The notes under the pieces were generated by a model. It made no database searches, was not told where the DNA came from, and saw only the letters and a program-made list of their open reading frames with translations. Both the position numbers and the translations under genes were made by a program. This document shows, one piece after another, positions 18,783-27,243 of a stretch of DNA of 64,000 nt. The DNA lies in the NCBI RefSeq assembly GCF_014200575.1, contig NZ_JACHBZ010000002.1, positions 372,001 to 436,000 on the forward strand, in the 5' to 3' direction. The stretch is from Mucilaginibacter saanensis. GTDB lineage: Bacteria; Bacteroidota; Bacteroidia; Sphingobacteriales; Sphingobacteriaceae. Each line of letters opens with the position of its first letter. The first letter of the stretch is position 1.

Positions 18783-19346
18783 TTAAGGCTGTAGTTTATT
18801 GATAATGGACAATAGCTCTAACTGAAAACTTTCTCCCTTATCTTCATTATACCACTTTTGTAATTCAATCTTTTTTTGATCAAAATCAACATGTTCCCGG
18901 AGGAGCCGCAGGTATAATTGCTGACACTCGACCGGCCGGGGACCCCAAACGGCAAGATCGTTACTGTACTTGTCGGCAATAATCAATTTAGGAATGGATT
19001 TGGTGCCATTGGTCAAATACTGGTCAATAAGAAATGGCGCAGTATCTCTTAGCTGATATTTGACCCTTATTAACGGGTTTAGCTCAGACAACCTATGCAG
19101 AAATGGCAAAGTATGGGCAGCGTCGCCACACCAGGGTTCGGTGATAACTGTCCATAGTTGTTGCTCTGTAATAGCTTCTATAGCTACCACCAAATCCTTA
19201 TTTAAAATGCCAACCTTTAACCAGCGTTGCTGCCTTGACCAATTTAGTTTGGTATAGTTTAAATAAGCAGGATCATTGTAGGGCGCCAATGGAGCCTGTG
19301 AATTTAAAATATCAAGGAATATTTGCTGATAGGCTATAAAGTTCAT
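18783..19346 (-). CDS. Thioredoxin-family protein with single-Cys WCGDA active site
   Basis: The 187-residue product (start MNFIAYQQIFLD at 19346) has a thioredoxin-like fold of the Thioredoxin_9 type. The active-site position reads EPWCGDAAH, and SIPKLIIAD supplies the cis-Pro strand. The second active-site Cys of a classic CXXC is replaced by Ala, so it cannot cycle an internal disulfide as thioredoxin does. Such proteins are common in Bacteroidota, but their substrate is unknown. A start at 19388 would add 14 residues. It lies alone between ohr and ada. Confidence 0.8.
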   Translation of the reverse strand: MNFIAYQQIFLDILNSQAPLAPYNDPAYLNYTKLNWSRQQRWLKVGILNKDLVVAIEAITEQQLWTVITEPWCGDAAHTLPFLHRLSELNPLIRVKYQLRDTAPFLIDQYLTNGTKSIPKLIIADKYSNDLAVWGPRPVECQQLYLRLLREHVDFDQKKIELQKWYNEDKGESFQLELLSIINKLQP

Positions 19347-19480
19347 AAAACTGGTGTTTACCTGTGTGTGATCAATAGATAAGCGCACTGAGTAAAGTTA
19401 AAACATCAGGAACAATATATAATATAAATAATTGGTTGAAACCATCTTTTTACGGTACCTGAAATTGCAAGAATTATCAT

Positions 19481-19510
19481 AACAGGCTACCTTGAACAAG
19501 GTAGCCTGTT
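19481..19510 (-). terminator. Terminator downstream of ada
   Basis: A perfect 13-base stem (AACAGGCTACCTT and its complement) closes the 4-base loop GAAC. It begins 13 bases beyond the ada stop on the minus strand. The T tract after it is weak (ATGATAATT), as is common in this phylum. Confidence 0.7.
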
Positions 19511-19523
19511 GCATTATATGCAC

Positions 19524-20375
19524 TTAGGATGCTTTCTTGTTGAGGGCGGCTTCCCAGCCTATTATTGCATTTTTACGTGCAGAACCCCAGTGGTATTGAC
19601 CAATTTCGCCGGTAGATTTGATAACTCTGTGGCATGGTATCAGAAATGCCACCGGATTATTGCCTACTGTTGTGCCAACAGCTCTTGAAGCCTTTTCATA
19701 TCCGGCTTTTTTTGCCAGGTCGCCATAAGTTGTCAACCCTCCGGCTGGTATTTTAAGCAAGGTTTCCCATACCTTTATCTGGAAATCGGTACCCTTGAGG
19801 TGCAGCTTTATCTCATCCAAACGATCCCAATCCTGGGTAAATATAAAAAGGGCATTCTGTTGTATTCTGTCAACCAGTTGATTGTAAGATGCGTTAGGGT
19901 AATTTGCTTTTAATTTTTCCAGTGCCGTGTCTTCTCCTTCGTCAACAAAGGCCATGTGGCATATCCCTTTATTTGTGGAGGCAACAATCACTTTGCCAAA
20001 TGGGGTATCGGCAAAGGAATAATTAATATGGAGTGATGCCCCGCCATTTTTATACTCGCCCGGCGTCATTCCCTCTACCTTAATAAAAAGGTCATGCAAC
20101 CGGCCTGTACCCGATAGTCCCGTTTCAAATGCCGTATCAAAAAGGTTTGCCCCTGTATGCTTTAAAATTTCCTTGGCATGTTCAATACTCAGATATTGCA
20201 AAAACTGTTTGGGAGTTACCCCGGCCCACTGTAAAAACATCCGTTGAAAATGGAACGGACTAAGGTGAACATGCCCGGCCACGTCATCAAGACTTGGCTG
20301 CGACTTGAAGTTTTCCCGGAAGAAATTGATCGCTTCAGCAATCCTGTTATAATCTAATTCCTGTTGAGCTTTCAT
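19524..20375 (-). CDS. ada: Ada-type AraC regulator fused to O6-methylguanine-DNA methyltransferase
   Basis: The 283-residue protein joins an AraC-type helix-turn-helix domain (about 8-108: SLDDVAGHVHLSPFHFQRMF, then AFETGLSGTGRLHDLF) to a methyltransferase domain (about 117-277). The methyltransferase carries the suicide Cys248 in IPCHRV and the DNA-contacting RAVGTTVGNNP. It removes alkyl groups from O6-alkylguanine and should activate alkylation-repair genes. Unlike E. coli Ada it lacks the N-terminal zinc domain whose Cys is methylated by phosphotriesters. How it senses damage is therefore open. A shared promoter element (20425-20439) lies 49 bases upstream. It is divergent from the oxygenase gene. 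Confidence 0.94.
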   Translation of the reverse strand: MKAQQELDYNRIAEAINFFRENFKSQPSLDDVAGHVHLSPFHFQRMFLQWAGVTPKQFLQYLSIEHAKEILKHTGANLFDTAFETGLSGTGRLHDLFIKVEGMTPGEYKNGGASLHINYSFADTPFGKVIVASTNKGICHMAFVDEGEDTALEKLKANYPNASYNQLVDRIQQNALFIFTQDWDRLDEIKLHLKGTDFQIKVWETLLKIPAGGLTTYGDLAKKAGYEKASRAVGTTVGNNPVAFLIPCHRVIKSTGEIGQYHWGSARKNAIIGWEAALNKKAS

Positions 20376-20424
20376 AATTATTTAATTTTTGTACTACAAA
20401 GGTATCTCGCCAAGCTCCTGGTTT

Positions 20425-20439
20425 AAACCCGTTTCTTGC
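20425..20439 (-). promoter_or_regulatory. Putative Ada box upstream of ada
   Basis: In the gene's direction this reads GCAAGAAACGGGTTT. The same 15-base element, with two or three variable positions, stands in the same orientation ahead of the 2OG oxygenase gene and alkA. It is likely the operator of the cluster. The binding protein (Ada) is inferred. Confidence 0.6.
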
Positions 20440-20567
20440 TCACTTCACCTGATGATGCTAAGTTAGTGTAAGGATATGCAATGTAATAATTGACAGATTA
20501 ATCAAGGTTACCAACCAGCGCGATTATGAAGAATGGGGCATGAGCTTATCTATCAGCTGAAAACTTC

Positions 20568-20582
20568 GCAAGAATCGGGTTC
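20568..20582 (+). promoter_or_regulatory. Putative Ada box upstream of 2OG oxygenase
   Basis: The sequence GCAAGAATCGGGTTC lies 41 bases before the oxygenase ATG at 20624. It differs from the copy upstream of ada at only two of 15 positions. Its spacing to the start codon is similar to that copy. Confidence 0.6.
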
Positions 20583-20623
20583 ATATTCAACCGATGGCGG
20601 TATAGTTTTGACCTAAATTTTAG

Positions 20624-21352
20624 ATGATGGAAATACAACAGGTTTTACCGCTTACAGATCGTATAGCAAATATTAACTGGGATGAGGTCACAAAAAACCT
20701 ACACAACAACGGTTTTGTAATTGTGAAAGATGTTTTGAACAAAGAGGAGTGCAACGCTTTAATTCGGGATTACCAGGCTGATGAATACAGGAAAACCATT
20801 AACATGGAACGTTATCGTTTTGGCAGGGGAGAATATAAATATTATAAGTATCCGTTACCTGCTATTATTACCGATTTGAGAGAAAATATTTATCCAAGAA
20901 TTGTACCCGTTGCTAACCAGTGGATGCAGGAACTGGGAATTGATAAGCGGTTCCCAGCTACACATCAAGAAATGAAAGAGCTTAGCCACCTGGCGGGCCA
21001 AACCAAGCCTACCGTATTGATACTAAAATATGCCGAAGGCGGGTTTAATACGCTGCATCAGGATTTGTACGGGGACGTTTATTTCCCGATGCAAATGGTT
21101 TTTATGCTTGATCAGATCAACGATGATTATACCGGCGGTGAGTTTGTGATTACCGAGCAAATTCCCCGCGCACAATCAAAAGCTAATGTTTTGATGCCCA
21201 ACAGGGGAGATATGGTGTTGTTTACCACTAATTTTAGGCCGGTGAAAGGAAACAAGGGATATTACAGGGTTAATATGAAACATGGGGTAAGTCCGCTTCA
21301 TAGTGGGCAGCGGCATAGCCTGGGTATTATATTTCATGATGCGCTTAATTAA
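20624..21352 (+). CDS. 2OG-Fe(II) oxygenase of the alkylation-repair cluster
   Basis: This 242-residue protein is a predicted Fe(II)/2-oxoglutarate dioxygenase. The iron triad is His145 and Asp147 (LHQDLYG) with His220 (MKHGVSP), and Arg230 (GQRHSLG) is placed to bind 2-oxoglutarate. TGGEFVITEQIPRAQ and RGDMVLFTTNFRPV are typical of the DSBH core. Its place in an ada/alkA cluster suggests an AlkB-like oxidative dealkylase of nucleic acid. The sequence is not close to E. coli AlkB, so a protein or small-molecule substrate cannot be excluded. It is probably co-transcribed with the methyltransferase 97 bases downstream. Confidence 0.85.
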   Translation: MMEIQQVLPLTDRIANINWDEVTKNLHNNGFVIVKDVLNKEECNALIRDYQADEYRKTINMERYRFGRGEYKYYKYPLPAIITDLRENIYPRIVPVANQWMQELGIDKRFPATHQEMKELSHLAGQTKPTVLILKYAEGGFNTLHQDLYGDVYFPMQMVFMLDQINDDYTGGEFVITEQIPRAQSKANVLMPNRGDMVLFTTNFRPVKGNKGYYRVNMKHGVSPLHSGQRHSLGIIFHDALN

Positions 21353-21449
21353 TTTCAATTGTTGGCAGCATCATGTAAAGGCTATTACTAAGTTTACAAA
21401 GCAGCATTTTTAATGAGGTAACTTTTAATTGAATAACCACTGGATTGCT

Positions 21450-22118
21450 ATGAAAAACAAAGCAGATTTATTGATAGACTTTGAAAAGGATGCCGAAAAA
21501 TCAACAAAAGAGCGAATTGTATTAAATAAACCGGCAATTTTAAAACGTGTTAATAGCACCAAATTGTATCCATCCAATACCACTTTTATACTTGAGGAAT
21601 GGCAGCAGGGGGATAAAGGAATAGCCATAAGCTGGGTAGTAACCGATACCGCTGTTGGGGAGGCGCTGATTGCTTCAACCGTAAAAGGGGTATGCTTTTT
21701 GGGGTTTACCAATGGCGATTATGCATTTGCACTTGCTGATCTTCAACGCCGGTTTCCCGGGAGTACATTTACTGAGGCAGATACGGAATGGCAAAAAGAA
21801 GCCACCGCATATTTAAATAATCCGGAGCTAAATCTTCCGGTGCATCTGCATTTGAAAGGTACCGGTTTTCAGCTTAATGTATGGAGAAAGTTGACACTGA
21901 TTCCCTTTGGTGGGCTCAGTACTTACGCAGAGCTCGCCGGGAGCACACGGAACGCGCGGGCAACAGGTACAGCTGTAGGAGCCAACCCGGTAAGTTACAT
22001 TTTACCATGCCACAGGGCTGTAAGAACCGATGGCAGTTTTGACCGGTATTATTGGGGTAACGAGATTAAACGGAAGTTACTTGTTTATGAAGATGCATCG
22101 GCAATCAAGCGCGAATAA
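21450..22118 (+). CDS. ogt: Second methylated-DNA-[protein]-cysteine methyltransferase
   Basis: The 222-residue protein starts at MKNKADLL (21450). It has an unfamiliar N-terminal stretch of about 50 residues and then a full methyltransferase domain that parallels the one in the nearby ada. The acceptor is Cys187 in LPCHRAV, and RATGTAVGANP matches the DNA-binding helix. It has no AraC domain, so it is a repair enzyme only. The domain resembles the Ada copy in order and motifs (GEALIASTVKGVC versus GKVIVASTNKGIC), which suggests duplication within the locus. It follows the oxygenase and ends 38 bases from the convergent alkA stop. Confidence 0.9.
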   Translation: MKNKADLLIDFEKDAEKSTKERIVLNKPAILKRVNSTKLYPSNTTFILEEWQQGDKGIAISWVVTDTAVGEALIASTVKGVCFLGFTNGDYAFALADLQRRFPGSTFTEADTEWQKEATAYLNNPELNLPVHLHLKGTGFQLNVWRKLTLIPFGGLSTYAELAGSTRNARATGTAVGANPVSYILPCHRAVRTDGSFDRYYWGNEIKRKLLVYEDASAIKRE

Positions 22119-22156
22119 TGAATCATCTTTTGCTTATTGTGGCAACGGCGCATAAA

Positions 22157-23053
22157 CTAAGATTTCGGTATAGCAAGGCTGCGCCAGAGGTAATGAACCA
22201 GGTAACTTTGCCACCCGGGAAATTGGCTGAAAAGATGAGCAATAGCTTTATCATCCTTTCTGTTAATGATCAGGGCATGGTCTTCAAGTGCTTTCAACAG
22301 ACCTACATCGCCATGCGGTATGCCATTGGTGTCATTCAGTGATTTCATCAAAACATAATTAGCTGTCCAGATGCCAATTCCCTTAAGCGAAACAAGGGTT
22401 TTGACTTTGTCTGCAGAGCTCAGCTGAAGCAATTGCGCCTTACTTATTTCACCGGCTTCAAATAGCTTTGCCAGGGTAATGATGTAATCTGCCTTTTGCC
22501 TGGAAAACTGCAACGCTTTAAGGTCTTCAATACTTAACAGCGCGAGCACGGCTGGTTTTGGAAAAGTGTAATGCTTAACTCCATCAATTACAATATACGT
22601 GCCGTATTTTTCTACAATAGCCCGTTTTAGTTTATAGGCAAAGGTTAGGTTTATTTGCTGACCAATGATGCTCCAGCAAATAGCTTCAAAAACATCGGGA
22701 ATATTCATTAAACGCAGCCCGGCAAAATCGGTTGCCATATAACCTAAAGAAGGATGAGCGCTAAGCAGTTTATAAAACGGTTCTATGTTTCTTTGCAGAT
22801 CGAACCAATCATCAATATAAGTTGACAAGGCTGTTTTACTTTGGGTTGGCAACCTACCGGTCAGCACGTTAACAACAATGTTTTCTTGATCTTCCGTTAC
22901 AGTAATAACAACTGTTTGCTCATCTATCAAAATTGCTTTGGTAACACTATTATCAGTAATATGATACAAACAATCATCATAACTCCTGTTCAGGAACCAA
23001 AGGCATTCCTTAAAAGAAAAAAGGGGTGGTTTGGGTATTAGTAAAGTTGTCAT
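22157..23053 (-). CDS. alkA: DNA-3-methyladenine glycosylase II, AlkA type
   Basis: This 298-residue HhH-GPD glycosylase excises N3- and N7-alkylated purines. The helix-hairpin-helix is LKGIGIWTANYV (about 223-234), followed by the catalytic Asp249 in HGDVGL. The N-terminal about 100 residues have the AlkA beta-domain character, and AICWSIIGQQINL is the family's central helix. It lacks the iron-sulfur Cys loop of the EndoIII branch, as expected. It is convergent with the second methyltransferase. A copy of the cluster's promoter element lies 100 bases upstream. Confidence 0.93.
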   Translation of the reverse strand: MTTLLIPKPPLFSFKECLWFLNRSYDDCLYHITDNSVTKAILIDEQTVVITVTEDQENIVVNVLTGRLPTQSKTALSTYIDDWFDLQRNIEPFYKLLSAHPSLGYMATDFAGLRLMNIPDVFEAICWSIIGQQINLTFAYKLKRAIVEKYGTYIVIDGVKHYTFPKPAVLALLSIEDLKALQFSRQKADYIITLAKLFEAGEISKAQLLQLSSADKVKTLVSLKGIGIWTANYVLMKSLNDTNGIPHGDVGLLKALEDHALIINRKDDKAIAHLFSQFPGWQSYLVHYLWRSLAIPKS

Positions 23054-23153
23054 GAAGCTAAATTACTATATATTGATGTTGTATTATGAATTAGCGATCT
23101 TGTTAACATGCGGATATTATGTTTTGCAAAGTTAAACCGTAACATAGTTACTC

Positions 23154-23168
23154 AAACCCGTATCTTGC
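23154..23168 (-). promoter_or_regulatory. Putative Ada box between alkA and the HRPC-motif gene
   Basis: In alkA's direction this reads GCAAGATACGGGTTT, matching the element ahead of ada at 14 of 15 positions. It lies 100 bases upstream of alkA and 71 bases upstream of the divergent gene at 23240, so it could serve either. A GTAAC-ATA-GTTAC palindrome lies just beside it (23140-23152). Confidence 0.55.
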
Positions 23169-23239
23169 TTATTTGGGCTACGTTACCAGTTGCTTGTTTT
23201 TTTTAATAGTATAGTTTTTTAATAAATAAATTAATAAAC

Positions 23240-23851
23240 ATGTTACAAAATAGAGTAGATCCATTTGGAGATATTATTAGAACCCCTGCCCGAGGTGCCT
23301 GGATGGGGAATCGTGGCCTTATTCATAATAATAAAAAGGAAATGGTACGCCCTTATAAACTTATTCCGTGGATAACCTGTGTGCTTGAATTTAAGGGATG
23401 GCACAGGGAGGTAATGACACCCAATAGATATACCGAGCTCTTTTTTATGGATGAGGCTACTGCTTTTTCGGCGGGGCATCGCCCGTGTAGCGAATGTCGC
23501 CGAAGCGATTACCAGCGATTTAAGGATTTCTGGATAAAGGGCAATCCTGAATATGGCTTTACCATGAAAACGCTCATTGGAAAGATTGATGCCATTATAC
23601 ATGCGGAACGCATAGCCGCTGATAAATCAAAGGTTACTTATGAAGAAAACCTGAACAAATTACCCGATGGAGCTTTTGTGCTGTATGAGCATAAGCCTTA
23701 TTTAATTAAACGAGGTAAGATTTATTTGTGGACACCCTTCGGATATGAAAAAAGCCTTGACCTGCCCCAAACGGACAAGCTGCCGGTTTTAACTCCGAGG
23801 TCTGTTATCAATACTTTTAGTGCCGGGTATGTGCCACAAATGGCCGTTTGA
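23240..23851 (+). CDS. Uncharacterised protein with an Ada-zinc-domain-like HRPCxxC motif
   Basis: I do not know a function for this 203-residue protein. The stretch RYTELFFMDEATAFSAGHRP followed by CSECRR (about 64-88, with His80, Cys83 and Cys86) parallels the last part of the E. coli Ada metal domain (NVSFYANASEALAAGFRPCKRC). In Ada the two cysteines bind zinc. Only one Cys (Cys47, in WITCVLEF) lies upstream where Ada has two, so the metal site would differ. C-terminal sequence (GAFVLYEHKPYLIKRGKIYLW) looks like a small beta domain. It is divergent from alkA and shares the intergenic element. The Ada in this locus lacks such a domain. Confidence 0.8.
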   Translation: MLQNRVDPFGDIIRTPARGAWMGNRGLIHNNKKEMVRPYKLIPWITCVLEFKGWHREVMTPNRYTELFFMDEATAFSAGHRPCSECRRSDYQRFKDFWIKGNPEYGFTMKTLIGKIDAIIHAERIAADKSKVTYEENLNKLPDGAFVLYEHKPYLIKRGKIYLWTPFGYEKSLDLPQTDKLPVLTPRSVINTFSAGYVPQMAV

Positions 23852-24020
23852 ATCAAAATGTTTGCATCATCTATCATGTTTGTAAAAAGGCATCTTAAAC
23901 GTTTACGCAATTACAATCGGGAATTTATGAGAAATGGTGCAGCAATTAGCGGTGTTTGCATCATCAAAATTACTTAGATATAAATATATTATTTCGATAT
24001 TGGCCTCTCAAAATGATCCT

Positions 24021-25394
24021 ATGAAACCAGTTAAAGTCATGAACAAAAGTCGTTATCTTTTTTTACCGGTAGGCATTGCTGCAATGCTGTTCTTAAGCTT
24101 ATCTCTTTTGGGATATAAAAATAGTACTAACCGTGCTGTTGCAAATCCCGGAATTAAGAAGGTTGGCCATGTTGTAGTTATATACATGGAAAATCATAGT
24201 TTCGATAACCTTTACGGACAGTTTGCCGGTGCAGATGGGTTATCTAACGCGGACTCCAATGTAAGCCAGGTAGATGAAGCCGGTAATACATACAATTATC
24301 TGCCGGCTATTCCGGGTACCAGTATGTTCCCTACCAATTTGGCTAATAACTATTTCAATATTGATCAATATATACCGTCAGATCAACTCATACCCGATGT
24401 TTTGCATAAATATTACCAGGAGCAAATGCAGATAAACGGTGGCAAAATGAATAAATATGCTTTTTATAACAACACCAAAGGACTAACCATGGGGTATTAT
24501 AAAACGAGTTTACTTCCCTTAGTTGCTTTTGCAAAAAAATATACGCTTTGTGATCATTTTTTTCATAGCGCTTTTGGTTGCTCGTATTTAAATCATCAAT
24601 GGTTAATATCTGCTGCAACACCTGTTTTTCATAATGCTCCATCAAGCATTGTTGCCAAGGTTGATGCTAATGGTAAATTAACATCTGATGGTGTGGTTAC
24701 CCCTGATGGATACGCAGTTAATACCATCTATACGGTTAATACTCCGCATCCAAAAGGTACTATACCGGCTAATTTATTGCCCAGCCAAACTAACCCAACC
24801 ATTGGCGACCGTTTAAGTGAAAAAGGTATTTCATGGGCCTGGTATTCCGGTGGCTGGAACAATGCCATTGCCGGCAAACCTGATCCAAGCTTTCAGTTTC
24901 ATCATCAACCATTTGCATATTATACCAAGTATGCCGACGGAACAAAAGCTAAAAAGGAGCATCTGAAAGATGAAACCGAGTTTTTAGCTGATGCAAAAAA
25001 CGGAAAACTACCCGCTGTTTGTTTTGTAAAACCGTTGGGTACCGATAATGAGCACCCAGGTTCATCTACCATAATGCATGGCGAAGGGCATGCGGTACAA
25101 TTAATAAATGCCGTACTTAATGGCCCAAATGGTAAAGATGCAGTAGTGATATTAACTTATGACGAAAATGGTGGCTTCTGGGATCACGTTGCCCCGCCGG
25201 TAATTGACAGATTTGGCCCTGGTACCCGTATTCCGGCCATTATCATTTCTCCATTTGCTAAAAAAGGTTATGTTGACCATACCCGTTATGAAACGGTTAG
25301 TATCCTTGCTTTTATTGAAAAAAGATGGGGATTAAAACCCCTTACCAATCGCGATAAAAATGCCAATCCGTTTCAAAATGCCTTTAGTTTTTAA
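24021..25394 (+). CDS. Phosphoesterase family protein (PF04185, acid phosphatase/phospholipase C type)
   Basis: This protein of about 457 residues starts at MKPVKVMNKSRYLF and has one N-terminal hydrophobic segment (about 13-32) that exports or anchors it. The family's metal-site motifs are present: IYMENHSFDNLYG near the start, TYDENGGFWDHVAPP, and RIPAIIISPFAKKGYVDHT toward the C-terminus. Family members hydrolyse phosphate esters, including phosphocholine lipids and nucleotides. The substrate is not evident here. A cytochrome c peroxidase follows in the same direction after 52 bases and may be co-transcribed. Confidence 0.88.
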   Translation: MKPVKVMNKSRYLFLPVGIAAMLFLSLSLLGYKNSTNRAVANPGIKKVGHVVVIYMENHSFDNLYGQFAGADGLSNADSNVSQVDEAGNTYNYLPAIPGTSMFPTNLANNYFNIDQYIPSDQLIPDVLHKYYQEQMQINGGKMNKYAFYNNTKGLTMGYYKTSLLPLVAFAKKYTLCDHFFHSAFGCSYLNHQWLISAATPVFHNAPSSIVAKVDANGKLTSDGVVTPDGYAVNTIYTVNTPHPKGTIPANLLPSQTNPTIGDRLSEKGISWAWYSGGWNNAIAGKPDPSFQFHHQPFAYYTKYADGTKAKKEHLKDETEFLADAKNGKLPAVCFVKPLGTDNEHPGSSTIMHGEGHAVQLINAVLNGPNGKDAVVILTYDENGGFWDHVAPPVIDRFGPGTRIPAIIISPFAKKGYVDHTRYETVSILAFIEKRWGLKPLTNRDKNANPFQNAFSF

Positions 25395-25446
25395 AACAGG
25401 CGGCTTTTTGAGGATAGTGGTGTAGTAAGGGTTTTACAAATTTATA

Positions 25447-27243
25447 ATGCGGCAGGTAGCAATTGTATTAGTACTGTTTATGGCTATTTCCGGGTGTTCG
25501 TTCTTTTCTTCTCAAAAGGAAAAAACAGCTCCGGAAAAGGCCATCGCGCATATGCTGATTATGCAAACAGACAGTTTTTTGGCTGCAAAAAATAAACTCC
25601 TTACTGCGGTAAGCAATAATGTTGACGAAAATCAACTACAGCAATTGTTTTTACAAACCCGGTTGGCCTATAAAAAAATTGAATGGGCGGCTGAGTATTT
25701 TGATCCGGCAACATCAAGGCTCGTAAATGGCGCTCCCGTGCCCGAGGTTGAAGTAATAGGCAACCAGGTATTCGACCCGGCCGGTTTGCAGGTTATTGAA
25801 GCTTTATTATTTCCGCGGTATAATGTCGCTTCTGGTAAAAAGGAATTATTGCGACAGCTTAATTTACTACAAGGCAGTTGTGATAATTACAAAAGCTACT
25901 TTAATAATATTGATATTCTTGACGGGCAGGTATTTGATGCCGCCAAGCTGGAGGTTTTCAGAATACTTACATTGGGTATTACGGGCTTTGATAATCCGCT
26001 CACGCAAAAAAGCATGACGGAATCTGCAACGGCTTTGAAAAGTCTGCAGGATGTTATGGCTCATTATGATAGTCAGCAGGAATCAGCTGATTTAAGATTG
26101 AGGCTGACCGCGGCCATTAGCTATCTGAAGCAAAATACTAATTTTAACTCCTTTGACCGTGCCCGGTTTATTACCGGGTATGGAAATGCAATTAGTACAA
26201 GCATAACCATTTTAGAAAAAAAGCTAAAAATACATACCATCAAATACAACCGCCTGCTGCGCCAGGAAGCATCAACACTTTTTGATAAGGATGCCTTTAA
26301 TGCCAATGCGTATGAGCCGGTTGAACCTGGGCTGGAAACAGATAAAAAGATTGCATTAGGGAAAAAGTTATTTGCTGATCCTATTTTATCAGGAACCAAT
26401 ATCAGAAGCTGTGCCTCATGCCACAGGCCGGATAAAGCCTTTGCCGACGGGCTGGTAAAAAACACGGTTATAAACAGTAAAGCTCCGTTGAGAAGAAATA
26501 CCCCGACCTTGCTAAACGCCGCCCTGCAGCCGGCACAGTTCTATGATCTGAGAGCTAATACGCTGGAAGAACAGGTATCGGATGTGGTGCAGAACAGGGA
26601 TGAAATGCATGGTTCCATGACGATTGCTGTAAACCGCCTTTGGCGGAATAAAGAGTATCGGCAAATGTTCACCGCTGCCTTTCCTATGAGTAAGCGCACA
26701 GGGATAGATACATCTGAAGTGATGAATGCTATTGGCTCCTTTGTTCGTAGCCTGACTATGCTCAACAGCCGTTTTGATGAGTATATGCGTGGTAATAAAA
26801 CAGCCATGAATCAGGAAGAAATAAATGGCTTTAATTTATTTATGGGCAAAGCAAAATGTGCCACCTGCCATTACATGCCCTTATTTAACGGAACTTTTCC
26901 GCCAAGATATGTCAAAATGGAAACCGAAGTTATTGGGGTGCCAAGTTCTAAAACCAATACGGCTATTGATCAGGATTTAGGGAGATATGATATTGTTCCG
27001 CTTGAGTTTTATAAACACGCCTTTAAAACCGTTACCGTTCGTAATGCCGCGCGTAACGCGCCATATATGCACAACGGCGTTTTTGCAACCCTGGATGAAG
27101 TGATGGATTTTTATAACAAAGGTGGAGGGGCAGGACTGGGAATAAAAGTGAATAACCAGACATTACCGTTAGAACAACTACATCTAACCGCTACAGAAAC
27201 CAAAGCTGTAATAGCTTTTATTAAAAGCCTTGACAGTAGATAA
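25447..27243 (+). CDS. Di-haem cytochrome c peroxidase lipoprotein with extra N-terminal domain
   Basis: The 598-residue protein has a lipobox (ISGC, Cys17). A helical N-terminal region (about 30-250) is absent from classic peroxidases. A CcpA/MauG-type peroxidase (about 285-598) follows, with two c-haem sites CASCH (322-326) and CATCH (471-475). The N-terminal part has a pattern reminiscent of imelysin-like iron-transport proteins (LAYKKIEWAAEYF and NGAPVPEVE), but this is only a resemblance. It probably reduces peroxide or modifies a partner at the cell envelope. The usual length for the family is about 350 residues, so the fusion is notable. Confidence 0.9.
   Translation: MRQVAIVLVLFMAISGCSFFSSQKEKTAPEKAIAHMLIMQTDSFLAAKNKLLTAVSNNVDENQLQQLFLQTRLAYKKIEWAAEYFDPATSRLVNGAPVPEVEVIGNQVFDPAGLQVIEALLFPRYNVASGKKELLRQLNLLQGSCDNYKSYFNNIDILDGQVFDAAKLEVFRILTLGITGFDNPLTQKSMTESATALKSLQDVMAHYDSQQESADLRLRLTAAISYLKQNTNFNSFDRARFITGYGNAISTSITILEKKLKIHTIKYNRLLRQEASTLFDKDAFNANAYEPVEPGLETDKKIALGKKLFADPILSGTNIRSCASCHRPDKAFADGLVKNTVINSKAPLRRNTPTLLNAALQPAQFYDLRANTLEEQVSDVVQNRDEMHGSMTIAVNRLWRNKEYRQMFTAAFPMSKRTGIDTSEVMNAIGSFVRSLTMLNSRFDEYMRGNKTAMNQEEINGFNLFMGKAKCATCHYMPLFNGTFPPRYVKMETEVIGVPSSKTNTAIDQDLGRYDIVPLEFYKHAFKTVTVRNAARNAPYMHNGVFATLDEVMDFYNKGGGAGLGIKVNNQTLPLEQLHLTATETKAVIAFIKSLDSR

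Noticed and set aside
18699-18794. A 31-residue reading frame (MGAALTGLVTVIQERTGW...)
   Set aside because: No start-site support, no family, and it overlaps the end of the thioredoxin-like gene on the other strand.
24388-24645. An 85-residue frame on the minus strand
   Set aside because: It is a shadow within the phosphoesterase gene, with no supporting features.
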